Of a stretch of DNA of 60,516 bases, positions 43,034 through 53,527 are shown piece after piece (within the stretch, counting starts at the first letter, position 1; each line of letters begins with the position of its first letter). Both the position numbers and the translations under genes were made by a program. Under the pieces are notes generated by a model. The model did no database searches and was not told where the DNA came from. It worked only from the letters and a program-made list of their open reading frames with translations. This DNA is from Hypericibacter sp963696655 (GTDB lineage: Bacteria > Pseudomonadota > Alphaproteobacteria > Dongiales > Dongiaceae), in NCBI GenBank assembly GCA_963696655.1, contig CAVOLB010000144.1, forward strand, positions 1 to 60,516, written 5' to 3'.

Positions 43034-43071
43034 CCAGCCGGGCTGCGGAAGGAACCCGCAGACCCGGCTGG
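43034..43071 (-). terminator. Intercistronic hairpin between binding protein and permeases
   Basis: On the minus strand CCAGCCGGG-t-CTGCGG pairs with CCGCAG-CCCGGCTGG (15 bp, one bulge), followed shortly by TTTT. It can act as a partial terminator or mRNA stabiliser, giving more binding protein than permease, as in malE-malF operons. Confidence 0.55.
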
Positions 43072-43096
43072 GATAATCGCAGTCAAGGACCGTCGC

Positions 43097-44467
43097 TTAG
43101 GGCTTATACAGCCCTGCCTGCTTGACGATCTCCGTCGCCTGATCCTGCAGTTTCTGCATCGCCTCGTCCACCGGCGTGCCGCCATAGATCCCCTGCAGGG
43201 CATCGAGCATGTTCTGAACGACCTGATCGGCGGAGGTCAGATACATGATCGACGGTTGGGCGATCGCCAGCGATTGCCCCACGGCGTCGCCGAAGCCCGC
43301 CGGCAGCTTCGCCTGATAGGCCGGATCTGCCCAAGTGGACTGCCGCGAGGAGGCCAGCGTCTTCAGGCTCACCTGCTCCGTCACCCAGGGGCTCGTCGCC
43401 CATTCGAGGAACAGCCAGGCGGCGTCCTTCTTCGCCGACTTCTCGGGAATGCTCAGGCCCCAGGACCACATCGCCGTATGCGCGCCGTCGGCGGATGCCG
43501 CCGGCAAGGCCTTGAAGCCGACCTTGTCGGCAACCGTGGACTGGGCGGGATCGAGGAAGATCGAGGCGAACAGGCTGGCGTCGGGCCCGAAGGTCGCCGC
43601 CTTGCCCTGGGCGAACTGGGTGGTCGCCTCATACCAGTCGAACGAGGTCACGCCCGGCGCCGAGAGCTTCATCAGGTCGGCCCAGAGCTTGAAGCCATCC
43701 TTGACCTTGGGGTCGGTGAAGCGCGGCGCCCATTTCTCGTCGAAATAGACGAAGCGGTCCTTGAGATAGGGCGTGTTGCCCCAGGCATTCGCGACCATGC
43801 CGTTGAGCTCGTCGAGGATGCCCAACCCGCCGCCGCGCAGGCTGGCGGGATAGACGCCGTCCGGCAGCTTCAGCTTGTGGAGCGCGTCCATCCATTGCGC
43901 CATCGTCGTGATGGAATCCACGTCGATGCCGCTCTCCTTGAAGAGGTCCTTCCGATAGAAGAACATATAGACTTCGGTCGACATCGGGATGCCATAGACC
44001 TTCGGGCTGCTCGGATCGGGCAGATGGAAGGCCGCGGCGGCCGCCTTGGAGATGTCGTCATACTTGTACCAGGCGGGATCGGTCAGCTTGGGATTGTCGA
44101 GCTGCGCGTTCATCTGCGCCAGCCAGTTGTTGGAATAGGCCGTGTAGCCGTTGATGCCCATCGACAGGAAGAACACGTCGAAGGGCGGCTTGTTGGAGGC
44201 GAGGCCGAGCGACGACTTGTTCCAATAGGCGTCTTCCGCCGCGGTCGTCAGATTGAGCTTGATCCCCGTCAGCTTCTCGAATTCGGGCAAGAGCGGCGTG
44301 ATCGCATCCGTCCAGGGATGCTTCACGAAGAAGAGCTCGAGCGACTGGCCCTTGAATTGCTGCCAATCGATCTTGGCCTTGTCGGGCGCATCGGCCGCCA
44401 AGGCCGGGCCCACCATCAATGCCGCAGCCGCAGCCAAGCCCATCAAAAACGTTCGCAGCTTTCCCAT
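43097..44467 (-). CDS. Sugar ABC transporter substrate-binding protein
   Basis: A 456-residue family 1 extracellular solute-binding protein with a Sec signal cleaved after ALAA (about residue 25). Blocks such as KAKIDWQQFKGQSLELFFVK, PPFDVFFLSMGINGY and STEVYMFFYRKDLF are typical of CUT1 binding proteins. It is the first gene of the second transcription unit, with ggaga 8 nt before the ATG. Together with the permeases and ATPase it forms a complete importer; ligand unknown. Confidence 0.9.
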   Translation of the reverse strand: MGKLRTFLMGLAAAAALMVGPALAADAPDKAKIDWQQFKGQSLELFFVKHPWTDAITPLLPEFEKLTGIKLNLTTAAEDAYWNKSSLGLASNKPPFDVFFLSMGINGYTAYSNNWLAQMNAQLDNPKLTDPAWYKYDDISKAAAAAFHLPDPSSPKVYGIPMSTEVYMFFYRKDLFKESGIDVDSITTMAQWMDALHKLKLPDGVYPASLRGGGLGILDELNGMVANAWGNTPYLKDRFVYFDEKWAPRFTDPKVKDGFKLWADLMKLSAPGVTSFDWYEATTQFAQGKAATFGPDASLFASIFLDPAQSTVADKVGFKALPAASADGAHTAMWSWGLSIPEKSAKKDAAWLFLEWATSPWVTEQVSLKTLASSRQSTWADPAYQAKLPAGFGDAVGQSLAIAQPSIMYLTSADQVVQNMLDALQGIYGGTPVDEAMQKLQDQATEIVKQAGLYKP

Positions 44468-44639
44468 GGCTTCAGTCTCCCTGTTGAAGTTCTTCGTGAC
44501 TTCCACGCCGGCGCCATTCTTCCGATCGGCATGTCCCCCATCCAGTTGGCGCGCGACCAGCCCCGCCGGCCTTAGGGTGAAATCGCAGGCGCGGACAAAC
44601 GAAGACCCCCGCCTCCGGCCCGAACTCACCGCATTCAAT

Positions 44640-44669
44640 ATATGATTATAATGATATGGCGAGTGTCAA
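44640..44669 (-). promoter_or_regulatory. Promoter/operator 2 of the catabolic island
   Basis: ATATGATTATAATGATAT (44640-44657) is symmetrical at 16 of 18 positions and shares the 13-mer ATTATAATGATAT with the site at 50389-50405. On the minus strand TTGACA (complement of 44664-44669) lies 6 nt upstream of it, so the operator fills the spacer and -10 region of the binding-protein gene. The probable regulator is the GntR at 45845-46594. Confidence 0.65.
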
Positions 44670-44759
44670 GCCGCCGTCGGGCCGCTTATCCCCCGCCAAC
44701 CGATAATCAAGGCATCGGCATCCGATGGCTTGTCGTGGAACAAGGCAGTGCGTCGGGCC

Positions 44760-45803
44760 TCACTTTCCGCGCCACGGCCCATAGACGGCTTCGACTCCGG
44801 CGCGCAGCTGATCCACGAAATCCTTTTTGATCTCAACGTCGTGCGCGATGGAATGCCAGAGACCGTTGCGGCGGACATAGTCGCGCATGCCGTAGAGAGC
44901 CTTCGCGACATCGTCCCAGGTCACGCCCATGGCCTCGGGCCGGATGTCGAGCCCGACCTCGTGGATCGCCTTCAGCATCTCGTCAGCGCGGCTCTTATGC
45001 AGCAGGGCGCCGATATAGACGCCGAGACAGACCGGTTGCCCGTGCAGGAACTTCCGGCCGGTCTCGTATTCGAGCGCGTAGAAGAAGAAATGATCGATGC
45101 CTTCGATATGCCGGGGATTCCAGCCATTGCCATGGAACGAGGTGCCCCATCGCAGGCCGTCGATCAGGACCTGGATCCCCTTGTCGGTGAGATCGCGGAT
45201 CTCCTTCGTGTTGCGCAGCACCTGCTCGACATTGGCGAGCGAGCGGTTCGCGACCGCCTCGTCATAAGGCCATTTCGCCTCGCATTTCCCGATCGAGGCG
45301 GCATAGCGCCAGTCGAGCACGCCGGTGAAATTGCAGAGAATGTCGCCGATGCCGGAATAGTTCAGCTGGCGCGGCGCGGCCCGGATCACATCATAGTCGA
45401 TATAGACCGCCTGCGGCACGGACCAGCCGATATAGCGCACGACCCCGTCGATCCGGACGCCGCAGCGCTGGCCCCAGGCGGCGTTCATGCTGAGCGCGGT
45501 CTGCACCTGGAAGAGAGGCAGCCGCTTCTTCCAGGAAAAATACTTCGCCGTGTCGATCGCCATGCCGCCGCCCAACCCGACCACGGCTTCGACCGGCGGC
45601 AGCTTCGCGAGATCGGCCAACAGCGCCTTCTCGTCGACCGAATGGACGAAATAGCGGTGGTACTCGGCGCCCTCGAGCCGACCCTCGAAGATCGGCCACA
45701 TATCCTCCATGGTGACCAGCAGGAAGGGGTGATGAACGAAGTTCTTCAGCTCGCCGATGAGATTGCGGCCGAGGATCGTCTGGAAATCATGCGCGAACTG
45801 CAT
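44760..45803 (-). CDS. Iron-containing alcohol dehydrogenase (glycerol-1-phosphate dehydrogenase-like)
   Basis: A 347-residue protein of the dehydroquinate-synthase-like fold. The NAD-binding GLGGGMAIDTAKYF and metal ligands Asp in GIGDILCN, His in PRHIEGIDHFF and His in KFLHGQPVCLG are all visible. The length and sequence resemble the AraM/EgsA group, which reduces dihydroxyacetone phosphate, but here it could oxidise a phosphorylated polyol. It is the last gene of the first transcription unit, 41 nt after the GntR gene. Confidence 0.82.
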   Translation of the reverse strand: MQFAHDFQTILGRNLIGELKNFVHHPFLLVTMEDMWPIFEGRLEGAEYHRYFVHSVDEKALLADLAKLPPVEAVVGLGGGMAIDTAKYFSWKKRLPLFQVQTALSMNAAWGQRCGVRIDGVVRYIGWSVPQAVYIDYDVIRAAPRQLNYSGIGDILCNFTGVLDWRYAASIGKCEAKWPYDEAVANRSLANVEQVLRNTKEIRDLTDKGIQVLIDGLRWGTSFHGNGWNPRHIEGIDHFFFYALEYETGRKFLHGQPVCLGVYIGALLHKSRADEMLKAIHEVGLDIRPEAMGVTWDDVAKALYGMRDYVRRNGLWHSIAHDVEIKKDFVDQLRAGVEAVYGPWRGK

Positions 45804-45844
45804 CGTCTCTTCCCCACTCTTCTCTGCTCGATTTCATCGTCGCG

Positions 45845-46594
45845 TCAGGAATCCGCCAGCTCGACGGCTGCCATCGTCGAGGCCGGTACCGTGCTCAGCC
45901 TGAAGGCGAAGCCCTTGGCGTCGAACACGATGCGAAAGCTGTCGATCGGCAGGTGACGCGCCGAAAAGCTGATGCCCGAGATCTGGACCACCCAGTCGCT
46001 TTTCGGCAGTCCCAGCAGTTTCCTGTCCAGGCTGTTGGAGCGCCGGCAGACGAGCGACTGCTCCTCGCGGACCTCGCGCAGGCCATAGACCGCCTCCAGG
46101 GTCGCGTAGAGCGAACGCTGCGGATCGGATTCGAAGCAGCCGCCGAGATCCGGTGCCAGGATCATGGGAATCACCGAGACTTCGTGGATCAGCGGTCGAT
46201 CGTTGAGCAGGCGGAGCCGGGAAATTTCCCAGACCGACGCGCCCTTGGCGATGGCGAGGCGGCCGGACTCCTCGGCCGACGCCTCGCGCCGCTCCAGGCC
46301 CAGCAGCCGCGTCTCCAGGGAAGAATTGGAATCCAGGCCCAGCCCGTTGCGCAATCCGCCGAGGCGCGTCGTTTCCGCGCTGACGCGCGAGCGGTTCAGG
46401 AAGGTCCCCCGACCCTGCTCGCGCCGGATCACCCCTTGCGCGGCCAGCTCGGCCAGGGCGCGCCGGACCGTCACCATGCTCACGCCCGCCATGGCGACCA
46501 GCTCCGGTTCCGTCGGCAGCTTCGCGCCCTCTTCGAGCTTCTTCTCCTCGATATATTGCAGGACGAACGCGATGGTTCGCTCATAGAGAGACAT
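45845..46594 (-). CDS. GntR-family (HutC/UTRA) transcriptional regulator
   Basis: A 249-residue regulator. The winged HTH (residues about 5-70) has KLPTEPELVAMAGVSMVTVR and RREQGRGTFL, and the UTRA ligand domain spans about 90-240. UTRA regulators of the NagR/DasR group respond to phosphorylated amino sugars, which fits the neighbouring NagB. It sits inside the island between NagB and the iron alcohol dehydrogenase and is thus the best candidate for the shared operator sites at 44640 and 50389. Confidence 0.9.
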   Translation of the reverse strand: MSLYERTIAFVLQYIEEKKLEEGAKLPTEPELVAMAGVSMVTVRRALAELAAQGVIRREQGRGTFLNRSRVSAETTRLGGLRNGLGLDSNSSLETRLLGLERREASAEESGRLAIAKGASVWEISRLRLLNDRPLIHEVSVIPMILAPDLGGCFESDPQRSLYATLEAVYGLREVREEQSLVCRRSNSLDRKLLGLPKSDWVVQISGISFSARHLPIDSFRIVFDAKGFAFRLSTVPASTMAAVELADS

Positions 46595-46678
46595 GATGGA
46601 CTCCGCCCCGATGGCGATGGGTGCCGAGGGAATTGCTTGCCGGCTTGTGCTTTGACCGGTTTCTCCGCTTCGTCAAGG

Positions 46679-47458
46679 TCATTCTGCGCCGGGGCCGCCG
46701 GGAAGAGGCTGCGGCATGCCGGCCGCGAGTTTTGGATCGAGGGCGCTGTCCGCCAGAATGGTGAGCATCGGATGGTCGAGGATCGCGGTGACGGGCCAGT
46801 TCTGGTCGGGCTTGGATCGCAGCATCGCCGCGATCGCTTCGGCCTTGCCCGATCCGGAGATCAACAACAGGATCGCGCGGGCCTCCCGGAGCGTCCGCAA
46901 CCCCATGGTGAGGGCCCGGCGCGGAACATCCGCCTCGCGGCCGAAGGAGGGGCTCTGCCCACGCCTTGTGGCCTCCGTCAGGACGACCTCCCGCGTCGCG
47001 GCGTTCCAGTCGCTGCCCGGCTCGTTGAAGGCGATATGCCCATTGCTCCCGAGCCCGAGAATGGCGAGATCGAGCCCGCCGGCCTGCGCGATGGCCTGAT
47101 CGAAGCGCCGGCATTCGGCCGCGAGATCGGGGGCGGTGCCGCGGAGCAGCCGCACCTGGCCCGGCGTCACGCTCAAGGGGCGGAATACATGCTGCCAGAG
47201 AAAGGCGCCGTAGCTTCGCGGATCCTCGGGCGACAGGCCGACGAACTCGTCCAGATTGAAGAACCGCGCCTGCGGACAGGAGAACTGACCCGCCGCATGT
47301 CGCTCGGCCAGCCGCCGATAGAGTCCGACCGGCGTATTCCCCGTCGGCAGGGCAATGGCGGCATCGGGCTTATGCGCGACCAGCTCCCCCACATGGCGCG
47401 CGGCCGCCATGGCGATCTCTTCCGGGCCCTTCATCCAGTTCAATGGCACGGGCGTCAC
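46679..47458 (-). CDS. nagB: Glucosamine-6-phosphate deaminase (NagB)
   Basis: A 259-residue NagB with IALPTGNTPVGLYRRL (phosphate binding), FFNLDEFVGL (catalytic Asp) and LGLGSNGHIAFNEPGS (catalytic His and Glu; Asn replaces the E. coli Asp141, as in Bacillus NagB). It deaminates and isomerises GlcN-6-P or a related phospho-aminosugar to a ketose phosphate and ammonia. Its ATG overlaps the FGGY kinase stop by 4 nt. No nagA (N-acetylglucosamine-6-P deacetylase) is present in the island. Confidence 0.9.
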   Translation of the reverse strand: MTPVPLNWMKGPEEIAMAAARHVGELVAHKPDAAIALPTGNTPVGLYRRLAERHAAGQFSCPQARFFNLDEFVGLSPEDPRSYGAFLWQHVFRPLSVTPGQVRLLRGTAPDLAAECRRFDQAIAQAGGLDLAILGLGSNGHIAFNEPGSDWNAATREVVLTEATRRGQSPSFGREADVPRRALTMGLRTLREARAILLLISGSGKAEAIAAMLRSKPDQNWPVTAILDHPMLTILADSALDPKLAAGMPQPLPGGPGAE

Positions 47459-48945
47459 CTGCCGTCGGTTCCGGCATCGTCGGGCGCTTCGGCAATCCGC
47501 GGAAACAGCCCCAGATAACGCCGATAGAGACGATCATAGGCGGAAGCGGCCGGGCCCGGTTCGGCCTGTGCCGCCATTGGACCTGCGCTTGCGGCAAGCC
47601 TGCCGGCATCGTCGCCGGCGCCGAGCAGGGCGGCACCGATCGCGGAGGGCGAGCGATGGGTGAAGGATCGGACGGGGCGATTCAACACATCGGCCAGAAT
47701 GCCCATGAAGCCCGCGTTCTCTGCCGCGTGTCCGGAGAGGACGACGGTCCGGCTGCGGTCCGATCCCGCTGTTGCCGATTCCGACAAGACGTCGAGGCAG
47801 CGGCGGATCTCGAAATAGACGCCCTCGAGAAAGGCGCGGGCGATATCGGCGGGATCATGCTGCAGGGTGAGGCCATGAAGCACGCCGCGCAGCGCCGGAT
47901 TCCACAAGGCGCCTTGCTCGCCGCCGGCCAGGTATGGCGAAAAGCAGAGGCCGTTGGCACCCGGCGGAGAGCGCTGGGCCCGCACCTCGAACTGCTCGGC
48001 GTTCCACCCCAGCACGCCGCACAGCCAGCGGAAGCCGGTGCCGGTGGACAACAGATCCATCTCGCGCCCATACCAGCCGTCGAGCGCATGCGGCGTGAGG
48101 AGATAGCGGGCCTCGGGATCGAGCAGGGCCTCGCGGCCGGTGCCGATCACGATGGTGCTGGAGCCCATCACGATGCTGACCGCGCCTTCGGCCATTCCGC
48201 TCATCGCAAGCGCACCGGCGACCGAATCCGCCGCGCCCACGAAGACCGGCAACCCTTCTGGCAGTCCGAGCAGCCGGGAACCCGCCGCGTTCAGCGGACC
48301 CGCGACCGCGTTGGCGGGGGCGATCTCCGGCAGAAACACCGGGTCGAGTCCCCAGAAGGCGCAGAGGGCCGGATCCCATTGCCCGTCGGCGATCGCATAG
48401 ACGCCATAGCCTGCGGCCGTCGAGGGGTCCGTCACCGCGCGGCCGGTCAGGGCGAAGCAGAGGAAGTCCTTGGCGGAAAGGATCCGCCGCACCTCCGAGC
48501 GCCGCGCCTGCCAATGGAACTGGAGCATGGGCGCCAGATAACGCCCGTCGATCGGCATTCCCGTCGCGCGATAGAAACCTCGGCGCCGATCCCGATCCAG
48601 GCGCGCGATCGCCCATTTGTCGGCGCGGCTGTCGGTCCAGGCGATCGCGCGGCCGAGCGCACCGTTCTCGCCGAGGCAGACCAGGGTCGGCAATTGCCCG
48701 GTCAGGCCGATCGATGCCAGCTTTGCCGGCCAAGCGGGGCCCAGCTGGCTGCCGATATTGCCGACGGCAATCGCCGCGGCCTGCAGCCAGTGGCTGGGTT
48801 CCTGTTCCGCCTGTCCGGGAAGTTCGGAATGAGTGGGGTAGGGGGAATCGCTCGAGGCGACGGCGGTGCCGACGGCGTCGATCGCGACGGCCTTGACCGC
48901 GGACGTCCCCAGGTCGATGCCGAGACGGAGGACGGCACCCGTCAT
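47455..48945 (-). CDS. FGGY-family carbohydrate kinase (xylulokinase-like)
   Basis: A 496-residue kinase. The ATP-site motifs are LRLGIDLGTSAVKAVAID at the start, the catalytic Asp in VFVGAADSVAGALAMSG and the FGGY C-domain ending in AFLEGVYFEIRRCLDVL and VVLSGHAAENAGFMGILADV. Closest in look to XylB. It would phosphorylate a ketose, polyol or amino sugar. It is translationally coupled to nagB, which suggests that its product feeds NagB. Confidence 0.9.
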   Translation of the reverse strand: MTGAVLRLGIDLGTSAVKAVAIDAVGTAVASSDSPYPTHSELPGQAEQEPSHWLQAAAIAVGNIGSQLGPAWPAKLASIGLTGQLPTLVCLGENGALGRAIAWTDSRADKWAIARLDRDRRRGFYRATGMPIDGRYLAPMLQFHWQARRSEVRRILSAKDFLCFALTGRAVTDPSTAAGYGVYAIADGQWDPALCAFWGLDPVFLPEIAPANAVAGPLNAAGSRLLGLPEGLPVFVGAADSVAGALAMSGMAEGAVSIVMGSSTIVIGTGREALLDPEARYLLTPHALDGWYGREMDLLSTGTGFRWLCGVLGWNAEQFEVRAQRSPPGANGLCFSPYLAGGEQGALWNPALRGVLHGLTLQHDPADIARAFLEGVYFEIRRCLDVLSESATAGSDRSRTVVLSGHAAENAGFMGILADVLNRPVRSFTHRSPSAIGAALLGAGDDAGRLAASAGPMAAQAEPGPAASAYDRLYRRYLGLFPRIAEAPDDAGTDGR

Positions 48946-48978
48946 GCCGCGGTCCCGACGCCCGCCAGCCGCGCCATG

Positions 48979-50376
<1,398 letters not shown>

Positions 50377-50382
50377 GCTCAG

Positions 50383-50411
50383 ATCATAATATCATTATAA
50401 TGAATTGGCAA
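50383..50411 (-). promoter_or_regulatory. Promoter/operator 1 of the catabolic island
   Basis: On the minus strand TTGCCA (complement of 50406-50411), a 17-nt spacer and TATGAT (complement of 50383-50388). The spacer holds ATTCATTATAATGATAT, with the perfect 12-bp palindrome TCATTATAATGA and the 13-mer shared with the 44640 site. A regulator here would overlap both promoter boxes. Confidence 0.75.
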
Positions 50412-50469
50412 GAATGCACCGGTGCCCAGGAACCTGTGTCCGGGGCCGGGGCGCTGCTGCCCTTCCTGC

Positions 50470-50513
50470 AAAAACAAACGCGGCCGTCGTCCCTCGTCGG
50501 GTCGACGGCCGCG
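50470..50513 (-). terminator. Rho-independent terminator of dctP
   Basis: On the minus strand an 11-bp perfect stem CGCGGCCGTCG/CGACGGCCGCG with a 13-nt loop is followed by TTTGTTTTT. It closes the TRAP binding-protein gene and isolates it from the island promoter. Confidence 0.85.
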
Positions 50514-50537
50514 CTCGATCGAGCCTCGGGGCGCGGA

Positions 50538-51647
50538 TCAGGTCTTCTGTGCCGATTTCGTATAGACGAAATTGTCGAAGCTGTTCTCGGCCACGCGGAA
50601 CCAGAGATACTGCTCCTCGCGGAACGGTTTCCAGGCTTCGTAGATGGCTTTGAATTTCGGATTGGTGGCGGCGGTCTCGTCATAGACCTCGAAGGCGGCC
50701 TTGTAGGCGGCTTCCATGATCTCCTTCGAGAAGGGCTTCAGCTTGGTCCCACCCTGAACCAGGCGGCGCAGGGCCGGCATGTTCTGCGCGTCATACTTCG
50801 CCAGCATCAGGACATTGGCCTCGGCGCAGGCGGATTCGAGGACCGCCTGGTAGGTCTTGGGCAGGCTGTCCCACTGCGCCTGATTCACATAGACCGAGAG
50901 CTGCGGGCCGCCTTCCCACCAGCCGGGGTAGTAGTAGAACTGCGCCACCTTGTTGAAGCCGAGCTTCTCGTCGTCATAGGGCCCGACCCATTCGGCGGCG
51001 TCGATGGTGCCCTTCTCCAGCGCCGGATAGATGTCGCCGCCGGGAATCTGCTGCGGCACCACGCCGAGCTTGGTCAGCACCTTGCCGGCGAATCCGCCGA
51101 CGCGGAATTTGAGGCCCTTCAGATCCTCGACGGTCTTGATCTCCTTGCGGAACCAGCCGCCCATCTGCGCGCCGGTGTTGCCGCAGGGGATCTGATAGAT
51201 GCTGTAGTCCTTGAAGAAGTCGCGCATCAACTGGAGTCCGCCGCCGAAATACATCCAGGCATTCTGCTGGCGCGCATTGAGGCCGAAGGGGATCGCCGTA
51301 TCGAAGGCGAAGGTCGGGTCCTTGCCCACATAATAGTAGCTGGCGGAATGTCCGATCTCGACCGTGCCGTTCTGGACCGCGTCGAGCACCTGGAAGCCCG
51401 GCACGATCTCGCCCGCGGCGAAGACGCGAATCTGGAACTTGCCGTCGGTGACCGCGGCGACGCGGTTCGCCACCGTCTCGGCCGCGCCATAGATGGTATC
51501 GAGGCTCTTGGGGAAGCTGGAGGCCAGACGCCATTTGATCTCGGGCGCCGCCGTGTCGGCAATGGCCGGTGCCGCGATCTGGGTGGCGGCGACGGGGGCC
51601 GCGGCGAGGCCCACGGCGGCGGAGGTCAGAAATTTGCGGCGCTTCAT
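50538..51647 (-). CDS. dctP: TRAP transporter substrate-binding protein (DctP, mannitol/chloroaromatic type)
   Basis: A 369-residue binding protein with a TAT-type signal (MKRRKFLTSAAVGLAA) and long TRAP-specific helices. Blocks are WRLASSFPKSLDTIYGAAET, LKGLKFRVGGFAGKVL and GTIDAAEWVGPYDDEKLGF, as in TakP-like 2-keto acid binders. The membrane partners dctQM are most likely those at 34626-36652. Strong ribosome site gggaga and its own terminator indicate a single-gene unit. Confidence 0.9.
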   Translation of the reverse strand: MKRRKFLTSAAVGLAAAPVAATQIAAPAIADTAAPEIKWRLASSFPKSLDTIYGAAETVANRVAAVTDGKFQIRVFAAGEIVPGFQVLDAVQNGTVEIGHSASYYYVGKDPTFAFDTAIPFGLNARQQNAWMYFGGGLQLMRDFFKDYSIYQIPCGNTGAQMGGWFRKEIKTVEDLKGLKFRVGGFAGKVLTKLGVVPQQIPGGDIYPALEKGTIDAAEWVGPYDDEKLGFNKVAQFYYYPGWWEGGPQLSVYVNQAQWDSLPKTYQAVLESACAEANVLMLAKYDAQNMPALRRLVQGGTKLKPFSKEIMEAAYKAAFEVYDETAATNPKFKAIYEAWKPFREEQYLWFRVAENSFDNFVYTKSAQKT

Positions 51648-51848
51648 ATGGTTTCGTCTCCCTGATGGACGGCGGGGTTCGATCGGTGGTGGTTTTCCCG
51701 CGTCGAGGCCGGCTTGTTTTTTTCGAGGTCCGGAGCGCGCCCATCGAGCGGGCGGCGGCGCCTCATTTTTGTGCGCCCGAGACTAGCAGCCCGCCCTCCC
51801 GAGCGGCAACGCCGGAAGCCGACGCCTATCGATCGAATCGGATCCCGT

Positions 51849-52595
51849 TCAGTCGGTGTCCTCGATGAACATCGCGACCGACCGGAAGCGCTCCGGCACC
51901 GTGACCCGGTAGCGGCGATGCTGGTCGATCTGCTTGAGAATCCCGGCGATGTCGGCGCTGCGGCCATGGAGTATCTTCACCGGCCCGCAAGTCACCTGCG
52001 GGAAGGGCAGCCGGTAGTTATATTCGTTGGAGAGCGTCGCCAGCTTGAGGCCGCTCTTATAGATCGTCTCGCGGAAGGAGAGCTGGTCCCAGGTCCAGGG
52101 CTTGAGTGGACCCGCAAGCTGCTTCTGATAGAGCTCGACCCAGGCCTTGAGCGCCGTCAGCACGCCCGGATCGGCTCGGTAGGCGACGACGCCGGTGTTG
52201 TATTCGGGAAAGCAGGTCGGGACCCCGCCGAGAAAGATCCCTTGTTCCTTGAAGCGGAAGGTCGAGAGGCGCAAGGGGGCGTGGGCCGCGGCGATGTCGA
52301 AGGCGTCCAGCAGATCGAACAGCTCCTCGAACGGGCGGGCGACGAAGGTGTCGGAATCCAGGAACACCGTGCGCCGGAAGGGCGTGAGCCCGAGCGACCG
52401 GACTTTCGCCAGCAGCGGATACTCGCCGCCCGGAATGGTGACGGTGCGGTCGAAGGGAGCCGGCGCCTCGCCCTCGTCGGTGACGAGCGCGATCGGCACC
52501 CCCGGCATCAGCTTCTTGGCGGACTCGGCCGACGCGACGGCCTCCGAGACATATTTCGCGCCGGTCGCGAAATAGAGAATTCCCCGGTCTTCCAC
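51849..52595 (-). CDS. GT8-like glycosyltransferase
   Basis: A 248-residue nucleotide-sugar transferase-like protein. The DxD-type metal motif is RTVFLDSDTFVARPF, with GILYFATGAKYV at the start, FPEYNTGVVAYR and WTWDQLSFRETIYKS. It resembles small, uncharacterised hypothetical glycosyltransferases. The start is GTG 52595 with AGGGGG upstream; the longer in-frame reading to 52709 is low-complexity. Donor and acceptor unknown. Confidence 0.7.
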   Translation of the reverse strand: MEDRGILYFATGAKYVSEAVASAESAKKLMPGVPIALVTDEGEAPAPFDRTVTIPGGEYPLLAKVRSLGLTPFRRTVFLDSDTFVARPFEELFDLLDAFDIAAAHAPLRLSTFRFKEQGIFLGGVPTCFPEYNTGVVAYRADPGVLTALKAWVELYQKQLAGPLKPWTWDQLSFRETIYKSGLKLATLSNEYNYRLPFPQVTCGPVKILHGRSADIAGILKQIDQHRRYRVTVPERFRSVAMFIEDTD

Positions 52596-52740
52596 CCTGA
52601 TGCCCCCTGCCGATCCCCGGGGACGCGGCGTGCCGCGGCTGTCGCCGCAGCTCCGACTCGCCCTTCCCCAGCCCCGCTTCAGCGTAGCGGCCGGCGCCCC
52701 CGCGCTCAATGCGCCGGTGCATCGCCGCCCGGCCCACGCG

Positions 52741-52779
52741 AAAAGGGCGCCCCGCGGCGGTTGGCCGGAAGCGCCCTTC
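52741..52779 (-). terminator. Terminator of the FecR-domain gene
   Basis: On the minus strand AAGGGCGC and GCGCCCTT pair across a 20-nt loop and end in TTTT. It lies 30 nt after the FecR-domain stop codon. Confidence 0.6.
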
Positions 52780-52807
52780 TTGATCGTCGTTCTTGTCCGG
52801 CCGAGAG

Positions 52808-53527
52808 CTAGTCGTTGTTGTTGCTGCTGCGGCTTTCATGCTGGTGATCGTTGTTCCCGGGACCGGGCGAGGTGTCGCCGGGGCCGCCGGGTGCCGCCGG
52901 CGTATAGGGCCCGAGGGTGGCCTTTTCCGCGCAGTTGACCGGGATCTTGAGCACCTTGCCCGCCGGCACGATCTGTTCCGGACGATCGCAGGCCAGCGCC
53001 GCGATCGCACCCCTCAGCACGCTCACCGTGGTGGTGCCGTCATAATCCACCTTGATGAGCAGGTCGGTGCCGCGGATCGAAAGCGTGGCAACCGGCGTCG
53101 TCAGGCTGACGCCTTCCTTCCTCGTGTTTTCGCCGGTGATGAAGCGGAACACGCCGCGATTGAACTTGATCGCGGCGGCGGTGAGCGTCTGGTTCGGATC
53201 GTAGACGAACTCGTCCAGCGTCACGTCCGAGGCCTGACCGACCTCGAGCTTGGTGCCGTCGAGGAATTGCAGCGACGTGGTTCCCCAGGGTGGCGTCGTC
53301 ACCTGTTCCTGGGAGTACACCGCGTCCTGATACTTCAGCGGGTTCTCGCTTGCGGCGACCTTGCCCAGCGCGCCCTTGTATTGTTCCTGGGTGACGCCGC
53401 CGATCGTCGGCGCCTCGGCCTCGGCGACGCTCGCTCCAGCCGCGATCCCCAGCATCACGGCACCGGACAGCATCAGCGTCCGCCACTGCAAGCTCGCGCC
53501 TGCCGACTTATCCTTGAACACTCGCAT
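52808..53527 (-). CDS. FecR-domain periplasmic protein
   Basis: A 239-residue protein with a Sec signal cleaved at about AEA-EAP (residue 39) and a FecR domain (about 60-170): VTTPPWGTTSLQFLDGTKLE, GVFRFITGEN and TPVATLSIRGTDLLI. The C-terminal tail is Gly/Pro/Asn/His-rich and low-complexity. Not a sigma-regulator FecR: it lacks a membrane helix and a sigma gene. Such free FecR domains are of unknown function. A good ggggag lies before the ATG. Confidence 0.8.
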   Translation of the reverse strand: MRVFKDKSAGASLQWRTLMLSGAVMLGIAAGASVAEAEAPTIGGVTQEQYKGALGKVAASENPLKYQDAVYSQEQVTTPPWGTTSLQFLDGTKLEVGQASDVTLDEFVYDPNQTLTAAAIKFNRGVFRFITGENTRKEGVSLTTPVATLSIRGTDLLIKVDYDGTTTVSVLRGAIAALACDRPEQIVPAGKVLKIPVNCAEKATLGPYTPAAPGGPGDTSPGPGNNDHQHESRSSNNND

